Below, one piece after another: positions 53,924 through 64,000 of a stretch of 64,000 nucleotides of DNA. The stretch's first letter is position 1; each line of letters opens with the position of its first letter. A program made the translations under genes and the position numbers. A model generated the notes under the pieces. It searched no databases. It saw only the letters and a program-made list of their open reading frames with translations, and had not been told where the DNA came from. The stretch is from Streptomyces sp. AC512_CC834 (GTDB lineage Bacteria > Actinomycetota > Actinomycetes > Streptomycetales > Streptomycetaceae). The stretch is from NCBI RefSeq assembly GCF_019049325.1, contig NZ_JAGMUO010000055.1, positions 28,251 to 92,250 of the forward strand, given 5' to 3'.

Positions 53924-54937
53924 ATGAGTACATGTTCCCCGTCCATCCACTCCCCCGGACGTCCGCGCACCGCGGCCCTCGCCGTGGCCGTCTGTCTGCT
54001 GGCGGCCGGCTGTTCCGCCCTCGGCGGGGACGAGGACGGCTCGAGCGCGGACGCCGCGGGCGGGTCCGGCGCCGACCAAATGAAGATCGTCATGGTCACC
54101 CACGGCGGTGAGGGCGACGCCTTCTGGGACCGGGTGCGCAAGGGCGCCGAGGCGGCCGCCGCCAAGGACGGCATCGACCTGACGTACGCCGGCGACGCCG
54201 ACACCGCCGACCAGGCCGACCTCGTACGGGACGCCGTAAGCGACAAGGTCGACGGCATCGCCGTGACCCTGGCCAAACCGCAGGCGATGAAGGCGCCGGT
54301 CGCCGAGGCCAGGGCCGCCGGGATACCCGTGGTCGGCCTCAACTCCGGCATCGACGCCTGGCGGTCCACCGGGCTCCTGGGATACTTCGGGCAGGACGAG
54401 AGCGTCGCGGGCCGCGCCGTCGGCGACAAGCTGAACGACCTCAAGGCCAAGCACGCCCTGTGCGTCATCCACGAGCGCGGCAACGTCGCCCTGGAGGCCC
54501 GCTGCGCGGGCGTGAAGAAGACCTTCAAGGGCGAGAGCGAGATGCTCTACGTCGAGGGCACCGACATGAAGGCGGTCGGCGCCGCCGTCACCGCGCGGCT
54601 GCGGCAGGACCGCAGCATCGACGAAGTCGTCATGAACGGCGCGGCGTTCGCGCTGACCGCGGTCAAGTCGGTCGACGAGGCGGGCAGCAGCGCCCACGTC
54701 GCCACCTTCGACCTCGACAACGACCTGGTCGCCGCCGTCAAGAGCGGGGACGTCCAGTTCGCGGTGGACCAGCAGCCGTATCTCCAGGGCTATCTCGCGG
54801 TGGACGCGCTCTGGCTGTACCGCACCAACGGCAACGTGAGCGGCGGCGGAGTGGCCCCCGTGCTGACCGGCCCCGCGTTCGTGACCCGGACGAACGCCGA
54901 CGCGGTCGCCGAGTTCGCCGCGGGCGGCACCCGGTGA
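53924..54937 (+). CDS. Periplasmic sugar/BMP-type substrate-binding lipoprotein
   Basis: A 337-residue lipoprotein. The signal ends in a lipobox VCLLAAGC (about residue 26), and the fold is that of RbsB/BMP-type (peripla_BP_4) ligand-binding proteins, with KIVMVTHGGEGDAFWDRVRK, VDGIAVTLAKPQAMKAPVAE and AVDQQPYLQGYLAVDALWLY. No permease or ATPase gene adjoins. The next gene, 44 bp downstream, is cvnA of a conservon, so it probably serves as its ligand sensor and not as a transporter component. Confidence 0.9.
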   Translation: MSTCSPSIHSPGRPRTAALAVAVCLLAAGCSALGGDEDGSSADAAGGSGADQMKIVMVTHGGEGDAFWDRVRKGAEAAAAKDGIDLTYAGDADTADQADLVRDAVSDKVDGIAVTLAKPQAMKAPVAEARAAGIPVVGLNSGIDAWRSTGLLGYFGQDESVAGRAVGDKLNDLKAKHALCVIHERGNVALEARCAGVKKTFKGESEMLYVEGTDMKAVGAAVTARLRQDRSIDEVVMNGAAFALTAVKSVDEAGSSAHVATFDLDNDLVAAVKSGDVQFAVDQQPYLQGYLAVDALWLYRTNGNVSGGGVAPVLTGPAFVTRTNADAVAEFAAGGTR

Positions 54938-54981
54938 CCGCCCCCCTCGCCACCCTCCCCCACTGATCGCCTAGGACGACG

Positions 54982-57516
54982 ATGCCTGCACGGAAGACAC
55001 GGAAGAAGGGTGCCCGACGCCGCCTCGGCTCCATACGTCTCTCCCTGATCCTTCTGGCCCTGGTTCCCGGCGTCACCCTCGCCGCCGTGTGGGGCGTGAC
55101 GACGATCCAGATGTTCTCGGAGGGCCTGCGGCTGCGCGCGCAGACCGAGTTGAGCCGCGACACCGGGGCCATGGGCACCGAGGCCACCCTGGCCCTGCAG
55201 AAGGAGCGCAGTCTGTCGGCGGCCTGGCTGGCCGCGCCGGACGGCGACCGGACGGCACTGGACGCGCAGCGCGAGAAGACGGACGCGGCGGTCGCGCAGT
55301 TGGTCGGCCAGTCCGACGCGATCGAGAGCGCGCCCTCCCGGATCTCGGAGCAGCTCTACTCGGTACTCGGCTCGGTGGGCAGCCTGGAGTACTACCGCAG
55401 CCAGGTGGACAACCCCAGCGACATCACCGCCGAGCAGGCGCTCGACCAGTACACCTCTATCGTCGACGAGCAGATCCACGCCTTCCAGGAACTCTCCCAG
55501 GTCGACGACGGCGACCTCACCTCCCAGGCGGGTCCGCTGGTCGCCCTGGAGCACGCCGCGGAGCTGGTCTCCCAGGAGGACGCCCGGCTCACGCTGGCCT
55601 GGCCGTCCGACCGGATGGACGAGGAGCAGTGGTCCCGGTTCGCCCAGTTGGTGCACACCCGCCGCTGGCTGGTGCAGGACCAGATCGTCCCCTCTCTGAC
55701 GGGCAGCGCGAAGACCCAGACCGAGCGCATCCTCGCCAGCTCCGAGTGGAAGTCCATGCAGGACGTCGAGGACCAGGTGCTCGAGGCCCGTGCGGCGGAC
55801 GGGGACGAGCGGATCGACCTGCCGGACGCACGGGAGCGCTGGATCAGCGCGTTCGAGAAGATCTCCACCCAGTACGGGCAGCTCATCCGGCAGCAGACGG
55901 ACGGCCTCCTCGACCGCAGCGCGGATGAGGCACGCGGTCTGCTGATCAAGGCCGGCATCCTCAGCGCGGGCGGCCTGGTCGCCCTGCTGCTCTGCATCGT
56001 CATGTCCTGGCGCATCACCCGCTCGCTGTCCCGGCGGCTGCGCGGGCTGCGGCTGGCCACCCTGAGCCTGGCCGAGGAACGGCTGCCCGAAGTGGTGGCC
56101 AGGCTGGAGCGGGGCGAGACGGTCGACGTGGAGTCGGCGACCCCGCCCCTGGACTACGGGCGGGACGAACTCGGGCAGGTTGCCCAGGCGTTCAACACGG
56201 CGCAGCGCACCGCCGTGCACACCGCCGTCGAACTCGCCGACACGCGGCGCGGCTTCCAGAAGGTGATCCTGGGCATCGCCCGGCAGAGCCAGAACCTCGT
56301 CAACATGCAGCTCGGCAAGCTGGACGCCCTGGAGCGCGAGCACACGGACCCCGAGATCCTGAAGGGCCTGTACGAACTGGACTCCACGGCCAGTCAGTTG
56401 CGGCGCTACGAGGAGAACCTCGTCATCATCAGCGGCGAGCAGCCCCGGCGCACCTGGCGCGAGCCCGTGGCGCTGGTCGACATCCTGCGCAGCGCCGTCG
56501 GCGAGGTCGCCGAGTACCAGCGGGTGGAGCTGCACACCGACGAGGAGGTGGCGCTGGCCCCGCCCGCGGTGGCCGACGTGATCCACCTGCTGGCCGAGCT
56601 GATCGACAACGCCACCGCGTACTCCCCGGCCCCCAACCCGGTCGGGGTGCGGGCGGCGCTGGTGGCCAAGGGCCTGGCCATCGAGATCGAGGACCGCGGA
56701 CTGGGCATGTCGGAGGAGGACTACGCCTCCTTCAACGCCCAGTTGGCGGTGGCTCCGCAGTTCGACGTGGTGGCGCTCGCCGACGACCTGCGGCTCGGCA
56801 TGTTCGTCGTCGCCCGCCTCGCGCACCGGCACGGCATCACCGTGACGCTGCGCTCCTCGCCGTACGGCGGGACCACGGCGATCGTGCTGGTCCCGCACGA
56901 CATCGTGACGCGCGAGCCGTTCGGCGCCGCGGGCGGCACCGGTGACACGGCGGCCCGTGCGGACGGCCCCGGAGCAGCCGAGGGCCCGGTACCGGGCTCG
57001 TCCGCCGCGCCCGCCGCGCCCGCCGTGCCCGCCGCCCCGAGGGCGGAGGCGGACGGCGCCGATCGGTCCGTACGGCCGGCGCGACCGGTGCCCGCGAGCC
57101 GGTCCGGGGCCTCCGCCGACTCCCCCGGCTCACCCGGCTCACCCGGCTCACCCGGCGCCTCAGATTCCCCCGACTCGCCCGACTCCCCTCACGAGCGGAA
57201 CGGACTGGTGCCGCTGCCCCGCCGGGTGCCGCAGACCAGCCTCGCCGCCGAGCTGCGCGACGAGGACTCCGGCACCGGGCGGGACGGCCGGGGCGACGCG
57301 TCCGACGACTTCGCCGACTTCACGGCCGAGCGCGCCGCCTCGTCCCTCGCCGGTTTCCAGCGCGGCACGCTGCGCGCCCACACCGACGACGCGGACGAAA
57401 CCGACCCGGGCGCGGGCACGGGCGCAGACACGGACGCCGACGCGCAGGTGCTCTCCGCCGCCGCCCCCTCGACTCCGACCGCCGACCGCCGACCGCCCAC
57501 GAAGGACACGCGATGA
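54982..57516 (+). CDS. cvnA: Conservon sensor CvnA, nitrate/nitrite-sensing-domain histidine kinase-like
   Basis: An 844-residue membrane protein. One helix (SLILLALVPGVTLAAVWGVT, about 20-40) and a second (about 325-348) flank an extracytoplasmic NIT-type domain. A HAMP-like stretch and a histidine-kinase core with N-box ELIDNATAY and G-box DRGLGM follow. The phosphoacceptor segment reads ELDSTASQLRRYEENL, with Ser where many CvnA proteins have His. The C-terminal 200 residues are Ala/Pro/Asp-rich and disordered. It overlaps cvnB by 4 bp. Confidence 0.93.
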   Translation: MPARKTRKKGARRRLGSIRLSLILLALVPGVTLAAVWGVTTIQMFSEGLRLRAQTELSRDTGAMGTEATLALQKERSLSAAWLAAPDGDRTALDAQREKTDAAVAQLVGQSDAIESAPSRISEQLYSVLGSVGSLEYYRSQVDNPSDITAEQALDQYTSIVDEQIHAFQELSQVDDGDLTSQAGPLVALEHAAELVSQEDARLTLAWPSDRMDEEQWSRFAQLVHTRRWLVQDQIVPSLTGSAKTQTERILASSEWKSMQDVEDQVLEARAADGDERIDLPDARERWISAFEKISTQYGQLIRQQTDGLLDRSADEARGLLIKAGILSAGGLVALLLCIVMSWRITRSLSRRLRGLRLATLSLAEERLPEVVARLERGETVDVESATPPLDYGRDELGQVAQAFNTAQRTAVHTAVELADTRRGFQKVILGIARQSQNLVNMQLGKLDALEREHTDPEILKGLYELDSTASQLRRYEENLVIISGEQPRRTWREPVALVDILRSAVGEVAEYQRVELHTDEEVALAPPAVADVIHLLAELIDNATAYSPAPNPVGVRAALVAKGLAIEIEDRGLGMSEEDYASFNAQLAVAPQFDVVALADDLRLGMFVVARLAHRHGITVTLRSSPYGGTTAIVLVPHDIVTREPFGAAGGTGDTAARADGPGAAEGPVPGSSAAPAAPAVPAAPRAEADGADRSVRPARPVPASRSGASADSPGSPGSPGSPGASDSPDSPDSPHERNGLVPLPRRVPQTSLAAELRDEDSGTGRDGRGDASDDFADFTAERAASSLAGFQRGTLRAHTDDADETDPGAGTGADTDADAQVLSAAAPSTPTADRRPPTKDTR

Positions 57517-57932
57517 CCCGACCCTCCCCCGCCACACACACGGAACTGGACCAGTTGCTCACCGGACTCGTGGAGCGGGTCGCCGACGTGAACCAGGCCG
57601 TGGTGCTCTCCGAGGACGGACTGGTCGTCAGCAAGTCCACCGGGTTCCTGCGTGACGACGCCGAGCGGCTGGCGGCGACCGCGTCGGGCCTGATGAGCCT
57701 CAGCAAGGGCGTCAGCATGGACTTCCGGGGCGGCCCGGTGCGCCAGGCGCTGATCGAGATGGCCAACAGCTACCTGATACTCAGCTCCGCGGGTCCCGGC
57801 GCGCACCTCGTGGTGCTCACCGGGCCGAACGCCGACGTCGGCGTGGTGGCGTACCAGATGAACATGCTGGTGAAGAAGATCGGCGAGCACCTGAGCGCGG
57901 CACCGCGGGCCACCGCGGGACCCGGCGAGTGA
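57513..57932 (+). CDS. cvnB: Roadblock/LC7-domain protein CvnB
   Basis: A 139-residue roadblock/LC7 protein with ELDQLLTGLVERVADVNQAV and the later AYQMNMLVKKIGEHL helix. In conservons it binds the GTPase CvnD and the sensor CvnA at the membrane. It overlaps cvnA by ATGA and is followed by cvnC after one base. Confidence 0.95.
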   Translation: MTRPSPATHTELDQLLTGLVERVADVNQAVVLSEDGLVVSKSTGFLRDDAERLAATASGLMSLSKGVSMDFRGGPVRQALIEMANSYLILSSAGPGAHLVVLTGPNADVGVVAYQMNMLVKKIGEHLSAAPRATAGPGE

Positions 57933-57933
57933 C

Positions 57934-58293
57934 GTGACCGGAGGCGACGCGGGGGGCCGGCTGGTGCGGCCGTTCACCCTGACCGGCGGGCGGACCCGGC
58001 CCAGCCGCGCCGACTTCACCCTCATCACGACGGTGACCGCGCTGGACCCGCAGCCCAGCCGGGCAGCGCGACCGCAGCCCGAGCACCTGCGGATCCTGCG
58101 GCTGTGCGCCGAGCCGCTCGCCGTGGCCGAGGTCGCGGCCCGCCTCGACCTGCCGGTGAGTGTGGCCGTCATCCTGCTCTCGGACCTGCTGGAGGCCGGC
58201 CGGATCACCGCGCGGCCGCCGCACCTCGTCTCCCGTGCCAACCCGGACCTGGACCTGCTGCAGAAAGTGAGGGACGGCCTTGGCCGGCTCTGA
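57934..58293 (+). CDS. cvnC: DUF742 protein CvnC
   Basis: A 119-residue DUF742 protein, the third component of the conservon. It has the winged-helix-like helix-turn-helix LAVAEVAARLDLPVSVAVIL. The GTG start at 57934 directly follows the stop of cvnB. It probably has a scaffold role; DNA binding is not shown. The stop overlaps the beginning of cvnD. Confidence 0.93.
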   Translation: MTGGDAGGRLVRPFTLTGGRTRPSRADFTLITTVTALDPQPSRAARPQPEHLRILRLCAEPLAVAEVAARLDLPVSVAVILLSDLLEAGRITARPPHLVSRANPDLDLLQKVRDGLGRL

Positions 58294-58903
58294 GCGCGTC
58301 GCTGAGGCGCCGACGGCATCCGCACGCTCCACCGCGCGCTCCACCGCGCCGGATGCCGTCAAGATCCTGATCGCCGGCGGTTTCGGCGTCGGCAAGACCA
58401 CCATGGTCGGGTCGGTCAGCGAGATCGCCCCGCTGCGCACCGAGGAGCCGCTGACCGCGGCGGGACTCGACGTCGACGATCTCGCCGGCATCGAGGAGAA
58501 GCGGGCCACGACCGTGGCGCTGGACTTCGGGCGGATCACCATCGGCCGGGACCTGGTGCTGTACCTCTTCGGTACGCCCGGTCAGCAGCGGTTCTGGTTC
58601 ATGTGGAACGACCTGTCGATCGGCGCTCTCGGGGCGGTGGTCCTGGTCGACGTCCGCAGGCCCGAGTCGAGCTTCGCCGCGATCGACTTCTTCGAGCGCC
58701 GGGGCATTCCCTTCGTCGTCGCCGTCAACGGCTTCCACGGACGGCATCCGTACCCGGCGGCGGAGATCCGCGAGGCCCTCGCGCTGCCTGAGCACGTTCA
58801 GGTGCTGCTGTGCGACGCGCGGGAGCGGACCTCCAGCCGGGACGTCCTCATCGCCCTGATCGACCAGCTCATCGACGCCGCGACCGGGGCCGCGGCGTCG
58901 TGA
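58280..58903 (+). CDS. cvnD: Conservon GTPase CvnD
   Basis: A 207-residue small GTPase of the MglA-like group. The Walker A loop is GGFGVGKTT, switch II region is LFGTPGQQRFWFMWNDLSIG and the guanine-specificity region is VVAVNGFHG (atypical NGFxG in place of NKxD). The TTG start at 58280 has GAGGGA 5 nt upstream. It ends 3 bp before the convergent transport operon. Confidence 0.93.
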   Translation: MAGSERVAEAPTASARSTARSTAPDAVKILIAGGFGVGKTTMVGSVSEIAPLRTEEPLTAAGLDVDDLAGIEEKRATTVALDFGRITIGRDLVLYLFGTPGQQRFWFMWNDLSIGALGAVVLVDVRRPESSFAAIDFFERRGIPFVVAVNGFHGRHPYPAAEIREALALPEHVQVLLCDARERTSSRDVLIALIDQLIDAATGAAAS

Positions 58904-58906
58904 GCC

Positions 58907-59869
58907 TCAGCTCAGGCCCGCCGAGCCGAGCCACTCCTTGGCCACGTCCAGCGGGTCCTTCTTGTCGAGCTGGACCTGCGCGTCCAGGTCGAGGAGCGTC
59001 TCGGTGTCCAGCTTGGCGGAGACCGCGTTGAGCGCGGCGACGCCCTCCTTGGACAGCCCGTCCTTGGTGACCAGCGGGGTCACGTTCGCGTAGCCGAAGA
59101 GGTTCTCCGGGTCCTTCAGGACGACGAACTTCTCCTTGATGATGGTCGGGTCGGTGGTGAAGATGTCCGCCGCCTGCACGTCGTTCTTGGTCAGCGCCGA
59201 CTGGGTCAGCGGACCGCCGGCGTCGAGCGCCTTGAACGACTTGAACTTCAGGCCGTACACGGACTCCAGTCCCTTGAGCCCTTGCTGCCGGGTCTGGAAC
59301 TCGGGGGACCCGCCGATCACCAGGTCCGGCGCTATGTCCTTGAGGTCGGCGAGGGTCGACTCGGCGGTGAGGCCGTACTTCTTCGCGGTCTCGGCGTTGA
59401 TGCTCACCGAGTCCTTGTTCTGGGCAGGCGACGACTCCAGCAGGGTCAGCTTCTTGTCGAGCTTGGCCTTCGCCGCCTCGTTCACCGCCTCGGTGGACTT
59501 CTGCTCGGCCTCGGGGTCGAGGTAGGACAGCAGCGCGCCGTTGTACTCCGGCAGCACCGTGACCGAGCCGTTCTTCATCAGGCCGTACGTCGTCTCACGG
59601 CTGCCGATGTTGTGCTTGTAGGTCACCTTGAGGCCCTTGGCCTTGAGCGCCTCGCCGTAGATGTCGGCGAGCAGGGTGCTCTCGGCGAAGTTGTTCGAGC
59701 CGACGACGACGGTGCCGGCCTCCGCCTTCTCGCCTGCCAGCGGGTTGTCGGAGTCGGAGTCTGAGTCGGAGGAACAGCCCGCGAGCAGCGCCGCCGCGGC
59801 GGCGAGCGCGACGACCGCCGCACCGGTGTGCCTCGTCCTGGACCTGCTGCTCTTGGCGGTGAAAGTCAT
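58907..59869 (-). CDS. Glycine betaine/choline-type ABC substrate-binding lipoprotein
   Basis: A 320-residue OpuAC/OsmF-like lipoprotein. The signal peptide ends at LLAGC (Cys at about 32), then a Ser-Asp repeat (SDSDSDSD) linker and a two-lobe fold with GSNNFAESTLLADIYGEAL. Ligand-binding aromatic residues cannot be assigned with certainty. It is the last gene of the operon and probably binds betaine, choline or a related compound. Confidence 0.9.
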   Translation of the reverse strand: MTFTAKSSRSRTRHTGAAVVALAAAAALLAGCSSDSDSDSDNPLAGEKAEAGTVVVGSNNFAESTLLADIYGEALKAKGLKVTYKHNIGSRETTYGLMKNGSVTVLPEYNGALLSYLDPEAEQKSTEAVNEAAKAKLDKKLTLLESSPAQNKDSVSINAETAKKYGLTAESTLADLKDIAPDLVIGGSPEFQTRQQGLKGLESVYGLKFKSFKALDAGGPLTQSALTKNDVQAADIFTTDPTIIKEKFVVLKDPENLFGYANVTPLVTKDGLSKEGVAALNAVSAKLDTETLLDLDAQVQLDKKDPLDVAKEWLGSAGLS

Positions 59870-59931
59870 CCGTCGATCCAAACGAGCCACTTGCCGGTCA
59901 GTCAAGAACGGCCTGGTTACGGTTTCTTTTC

Positions 59932-60597
59932 TCAGCGCCTGCGCACGCCCGGCGACACGGCGAACCGCCCGGCCGCCCAGAACAGCCCGAGGGTGACGAG
60001 CGCCAGGAGGGCCACCAGTGTGGCGCCGCCGACCACCTTCTCGTAGTCGCGCTGGTAGAGCCCGTCGATGATGTACCGGCCGAGCCCGCCGAGACTGACG
60101 TACGCGGCGATGGTCGCCGTCGACACGACCTGGATGGCGGCCGAGCGCAGCCCGCTGAGGACCAGCGGGAGGGCCACCGGCAGTTCGACCCGGAAGAGGA
60201 TGTCTCTCTCGTGCATGCCCATGCCCCGCGCGGCGTCCACCGGGGAGGGGTCGACGGAGCGGACCGCCTCGTAGGTGGTGACCAGGATCGGCGGGATCGC
60301 GAGGATGACCAGCGGGATCATCACGGGCAGCAGGCCGATGCCGACGACGACGGCGATGAGCACCAGCAGTCCGAAGCTGGGCAGGGCGCGAGCGGCGGTG
60401 GCGACGAAGGCGACGGCGTTGCCGCCGCGCCCGGTGTGTCCGGTCAGCAGCCCGAGGGGCAGGCCGATCGCGGCGGCGAGGCCGAGCGCCATCAGGGAGT
60501 ACTGGACGTGTTCCACCAGGCGCTGCGGGATGCCGTCGTAGCCGTGCCAGTGGGCGCTGTCGCTGAAGAAGGCGTTGACGAAGTCGAGTACGTTCAC
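59932..60597 (-). CDS. Glycine betaine-type ABC permease, second subunit
   Basis: A 221-residue permease with about five hydrophobic helices (LMALGLAAAIGLPLGLLTG, LVLIAVVVGIGLLPVMIPLV) and the EAA loop ARGMGMHERDILFRVELPVA. The GTG start at 60597 overlaps the stop of the preceding permease. Confidence 0.92.
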   Translation of the reverse strand: MNVLDFVNAFFSDSAHWHGYDGIPQRLVEHVQYSLMALGLAAAIGLPLGLLTGHTGRGGNAVAFVATAARALPSFGLLVLIAVVVGIGLLPVMIPLVILAIPPILVTTYEAVRSVDPSPVDAARGMGMHERDILFRVELPVALPLVLSGLRSAAIQVVSTATIAAYVSLGGLGRYIIDGLYQRDYEKVVGGATLVALLALVTLGLFWAAGRFAVSPGVRRR

Positions 60598-61300
60598 CGG
60601 GCCGCCGCCTTCTGCGGTTCGGTCTGCTCCTGCCGCACCGCGGCCTCCTTCGGGCGTTGCCGCTTGCCGCGCGGCATCCACGGGGTCAGCAGGTTCCGGA
60701 TCAGGACGAGGAGCGCGTCGCACAGGATGGCCAGGACGGCGGTGGTGAGGACGGAGTTCACCGCCAGCTCCGGCCGGCCGTATTTCTGGGCGTCGGCGAG
60801 CAGGTTGCCGAGGGCGCCCTGGTTGCCGATGAGGGCGCCGACGCTGACCAGGGAGATGCTGGCCGAAACGGCCACGCGCAGTCCGGCGAGGATCGCGGGC
60901 ACGGCGATGGGCAACTGCACCTGCAGATACCGGCGCAGCGGCCCGAAGCCCATGGCCGTGGACGCGGCCAGGGTCTCCTCGGGCACCGACCGCACGCCGT
61001 CGACGATCGCCGGGACGAGCACCACCAGGCTGTACACGGCCAGCGGGATCATCACGGTCAGCTCGGTCTGGCCGGTGTAGTCGATGAGGACCACGAAGAC
61101 GGCCAGCGAGGGGACGGCGTAGAAGACGGTCGTCACCCCGAGCACGGGCGGGTACAGCCAGCGGAACCGCACACAGAGCTGCGCGACGGGCAGCGCGGCC
61201 AGCAGGCCGGCCAGCACCGGCAGCAGCGCCTCGCGCAGGTGCAGCCCGATCAGCCCGAAGTAGGTGTTGCCGAGGTCGCTCGGGATGTCGAAGAAGCCGT

Positions 61301-61304
<4 letters not shown>
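60594..61304 (-). CDS. Glycine betaine-type ABC permease, first subunit
   Basis: A 236-residue permease with several transmembrane helices, for example LPVLAGLLAALPVAQLC and SLAVFVVLIDYTG, and the EAA loop ASTAMGFGPLRRYLQVQLPI. Its ATG overlaps the end of the ATPase gene and its stop overlaps the next permease. Confidence 0.93.
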
Positions 61305-62518
<1,214 letters not shown>

Positions 62519-62801
62519 AACGCCGAATGCCCTTCGGGTCTGGCAGAAGCTGCCCGCTCCGGCCGCGGTCGGTGGGGCCGTCGCCGGTCGAGTGTAGACG
62601 GCTGCATCGCGGGGCCCGTTCGGTCCGGAGCGACTTCTGCCCGTTGTCCCGGCGTTCACACCGGGCAATTCGCCCCGGGGCGCCGGGCGTCGGGTGCCCG
62701 CCTGTCGATTTCCTGTCGGGCGGCTTTCAAGTACGTGTCGATCCCGGTACGGCGGTCCGCGCGGTCTGGGGTGCGGGCGGCCGGTGGCGCAGTATGAGCG
62801 G

Positions 62802-63491
62802 GTGGAAAAAGTGCGACTCCTCGTGGTGGACGACGACCCGCCCATCGCCGATCTCGTGGCGACGGTCGCCCGCTACGAGGGCTGGGAGGCGGTCACGGCG
62901 AACTCGGGCGAGCAGGCGCTGCGGCTGGCCGCCGGGTTCCGTCCGGACATCGTGGTGCTCGACCTGATGCTGCCGGACGTCGACGGCTTCGGGGTCCTGG
63001 ACCGGCTGCGCGGCTCGGGCACGATGGTGCCGGTGGTGTTCCTCACCGCGCGCGACGGGGTGGCCGACCGGGTGGCGGGGCTGACCCGGGGCGGTGACGA
63101 CTACCTGGTGAAACCGTTCGCGGTGGAGGAGCTGATGGCCCGGCTGCGCACCGTGCTGCGGCGCAGTGCCGGTCCCGGTTTCCAGCGGTCGGTGCTGCGG
63201 GTGGCGGACCTGACGATGGACGAGGACGCCCGCGAGGTGCGCCGCGGCGAGCGGCGGCTGTCGCTGACGCCGACCGAGTACGAGGTGCTGCGCTATCTGA
63301 TGCGCAAGTCGCCGTCCGTGCTGACCAAGGCGCAGATCCTCGACCACGTGTGGGAGTACGGCTTCGGCGGCCGGTCCAACGTCGTGGAGCTGGTCGTCAG
63401 CCGGCTGCGCCGCAAGCTCGACGACACGGGCGAGCCCCTGATCCAGACGGTGCGGGGCTTCGGGTACGTGATCCGGCAGGCGGCCCGGTGA
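62802..63491 (+). CDS. OmpR-type response regulator
   Basis: A 229-residue regulator. The receiver domain has the acidic pocket VVDDDPP, the phospho-acceptor Asp in VVLDLMLPDVDG and the Lys in YLVKPF. A winged helix (about 130-228) carries LSLTPTEYEVLRYLMRKSPS and the C-terminal RGFGYVIRQ. The GTG start at 62802 fits the family N-terminus. The kinase gene starts at its stop, so the two form an operon. Confidence 0.94.
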   Translation: MEKVRLLVVDDDPPIADLVATVARYEGWEAVTANSGEQALRLAAGFRPDIVVLDLMLPDVDGFGVLDRLRGSGTMVPVVFLTARDGVADRVAGLTRGGDDYLVKPFAVEELMARLRTVLRRSAGPGFQRSVLRVADLTMDEDAREVRRGERRLSLTPTEYEVLRYLMRKSPSVLTKAQILDHVWEYGFGGRSNVVELVVSRLRRKLDDTGEPLIQTVRGFGYVIRQAAR

Positions 63492-64000
63492 TGGTGATAC
63501 GCCGGTGGTGGCGCGCCTACCGCGGGCTGCGGCTCGGCACCCGGCTGGCGCTGGGTCTCGGGGCGCTGTCGCTGGTGGTGTTCGCCGTGGTCGGCACGGT
63601 GCTGACCGCGTACATGCGGGAGTATCTGGAACGGCAGCTCGCCGACCAGATGAAACTGGTGCAGGTCGTGCAGTCCAAGGACGCCGCGGCCAACGGCACG
63701 GTCGAGCGCAAGCCGTACTACGGCTGGTACACGGCCGTGTACGACGTGTCCGGCGGCGGCTCGGCGGACCTGCGGACTCCCGCGCAGGTGCCGGCCGACA
63801 GCCGCGCCCTGACCGATCTCGCGCGGACCATGGCCCGCTCGGACGAGGACCTGACCCGCACCGTGCGGATCGGCGGGCACGGCCCCTATCTGCTGCGGGC
63901 CTGCGAGGTGGAGCCCGGGGTGGTGCTGGTGAGCGCCGCGCCGATGGGCGACGTCGAGGACACGGTGCGGCGGTTGATCACGGTGCAGGTCGTCGCCTTC
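63491..64000 (+). CDS. Sensor histidine kinase, N-terminal part, cut by the window edge
   Basis: The first 170 residues of a sensor kinase that pairs with the response regulator upstream. Its start overlaps that gene's stop (GTG at 63488 or ATG at 63491). The N-terminus is basic (RRWWRAYRGLRLGTRLALGL), followed by a transmembrane helix (ALSLVVFAVVGTVLTAY, about 26-42) and an extracytoplasmic sensor region. The second helix begins near residue 160. The HAMP and kinase domains lie beyond 64000. Confidence 0.85.
   Translation, partial: MVIRRWWRAYRGLRLGTRLALGLGALSLVVFAVVGTVLTAYMREYLERQLADQMKLVQVVQSKDAAANGTVERKPYYGWYTAVYDVSGGGSADLRTPAQVPADSRALTDLARTMARSDEDLTRTVRIGGHGPYLLRACEVEPGVVLVSAAPMGDVEDTVRRLITVQVVAF

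Overview
The window reads as one continuous stretch of a high-GC actinomycete chromosome and almost certainly comes from a Streptomyces close to S. coelicolor or S. lividans. The evidence is dense GC-rich coding with many GTG starts and ATGA overlaps, a two-domain geosmin synthase next to a CprB-type gamma-butyrolactone receptor, a conservon (cvnABCD), a subtilisin-inhibitor gene, and an lrm-mgt macrolide-resistance pair as known from S. lividans. I see no integrase, insertion sequence, tRNA, rRNA or CRISPR array.

Layout. 1-3.2 kb: a WhiJ-like module (anti-sigma-type ATPase divergent from an XRE/DUF5753 regulator and a DUF397 protein), then a carboxylesterase. 3.3-8.6 kb: small regulatory and housekeeping genes (STAS protein, LacI-type regulator with a clear operator, L7/L12-like protein, VOC protein, two AraC-type regulators, BrkB-like membrane protein). 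8.7-14.5 kb: AidB-like acyl-CoA dehydrogenase, GAF regulator, a non-coding GC-rich tandem-repeat region, a secreted protein and a GNAT. 14.6-24.4 kb: a complete sulfate/sulfonate assimilation operon (leader peptide, sir, a small zinc-ribbon gene, cysH-C-D-N, a sulfonate-type ABC transporter and a sirohydrochlorin chelatase). 24.7-27.0 kb: an MMPL transporter.

27.1-29.5 kb: mgt and lrm, read leftward, with a probable leaderless leader peptide and attenuator hairpin upstream of lrm and 24-bp in-frame repeats between lrm and mgt. 29.5-32.6 kb: a carbohydrate ABC transporter without its own ATPase. 32.7-35.8 kb: an APH-like kinase, a DEDDh exonuclease and a HEPN-family protein. 36.1-45.4 kb: glgX, treY and treZ, which convert glycogen to trehalose, interrupted by a leftward group of subtilisin inhibitor, M14 carboxypeptidase and DUF1707-FHA protein. 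45.5-49.2 kb: a degenerate APH-like protein, an M24 peptidase, a phosphoesterase and a PDZ protein.

49.2-53.6 kb: geosmin synthase, an ARMT1-like phosphatase and cprB. 53.9-58.9 kb: a periplasmic-binding lipoprotein directly followed by cvnA-B-C-D, suggesting ligand input to the conservon. 58.9-62.5 kb: a glycine-betaine/choline-type ABC operon read leftward. 62.8-64.0 kb: an OmpR-type response regulator and the start of its histidine kinase, cut by the window edge. The points most worth follow-up are the lrm leader/attenuator, the reiterated start signals before mgt, the cys leader with its 12-bp inverted repeat, the CTG start of the M14 peptidase, the kinase homologue lacking its catalytic aspartate, and the lipoprotein-conservon coupling.
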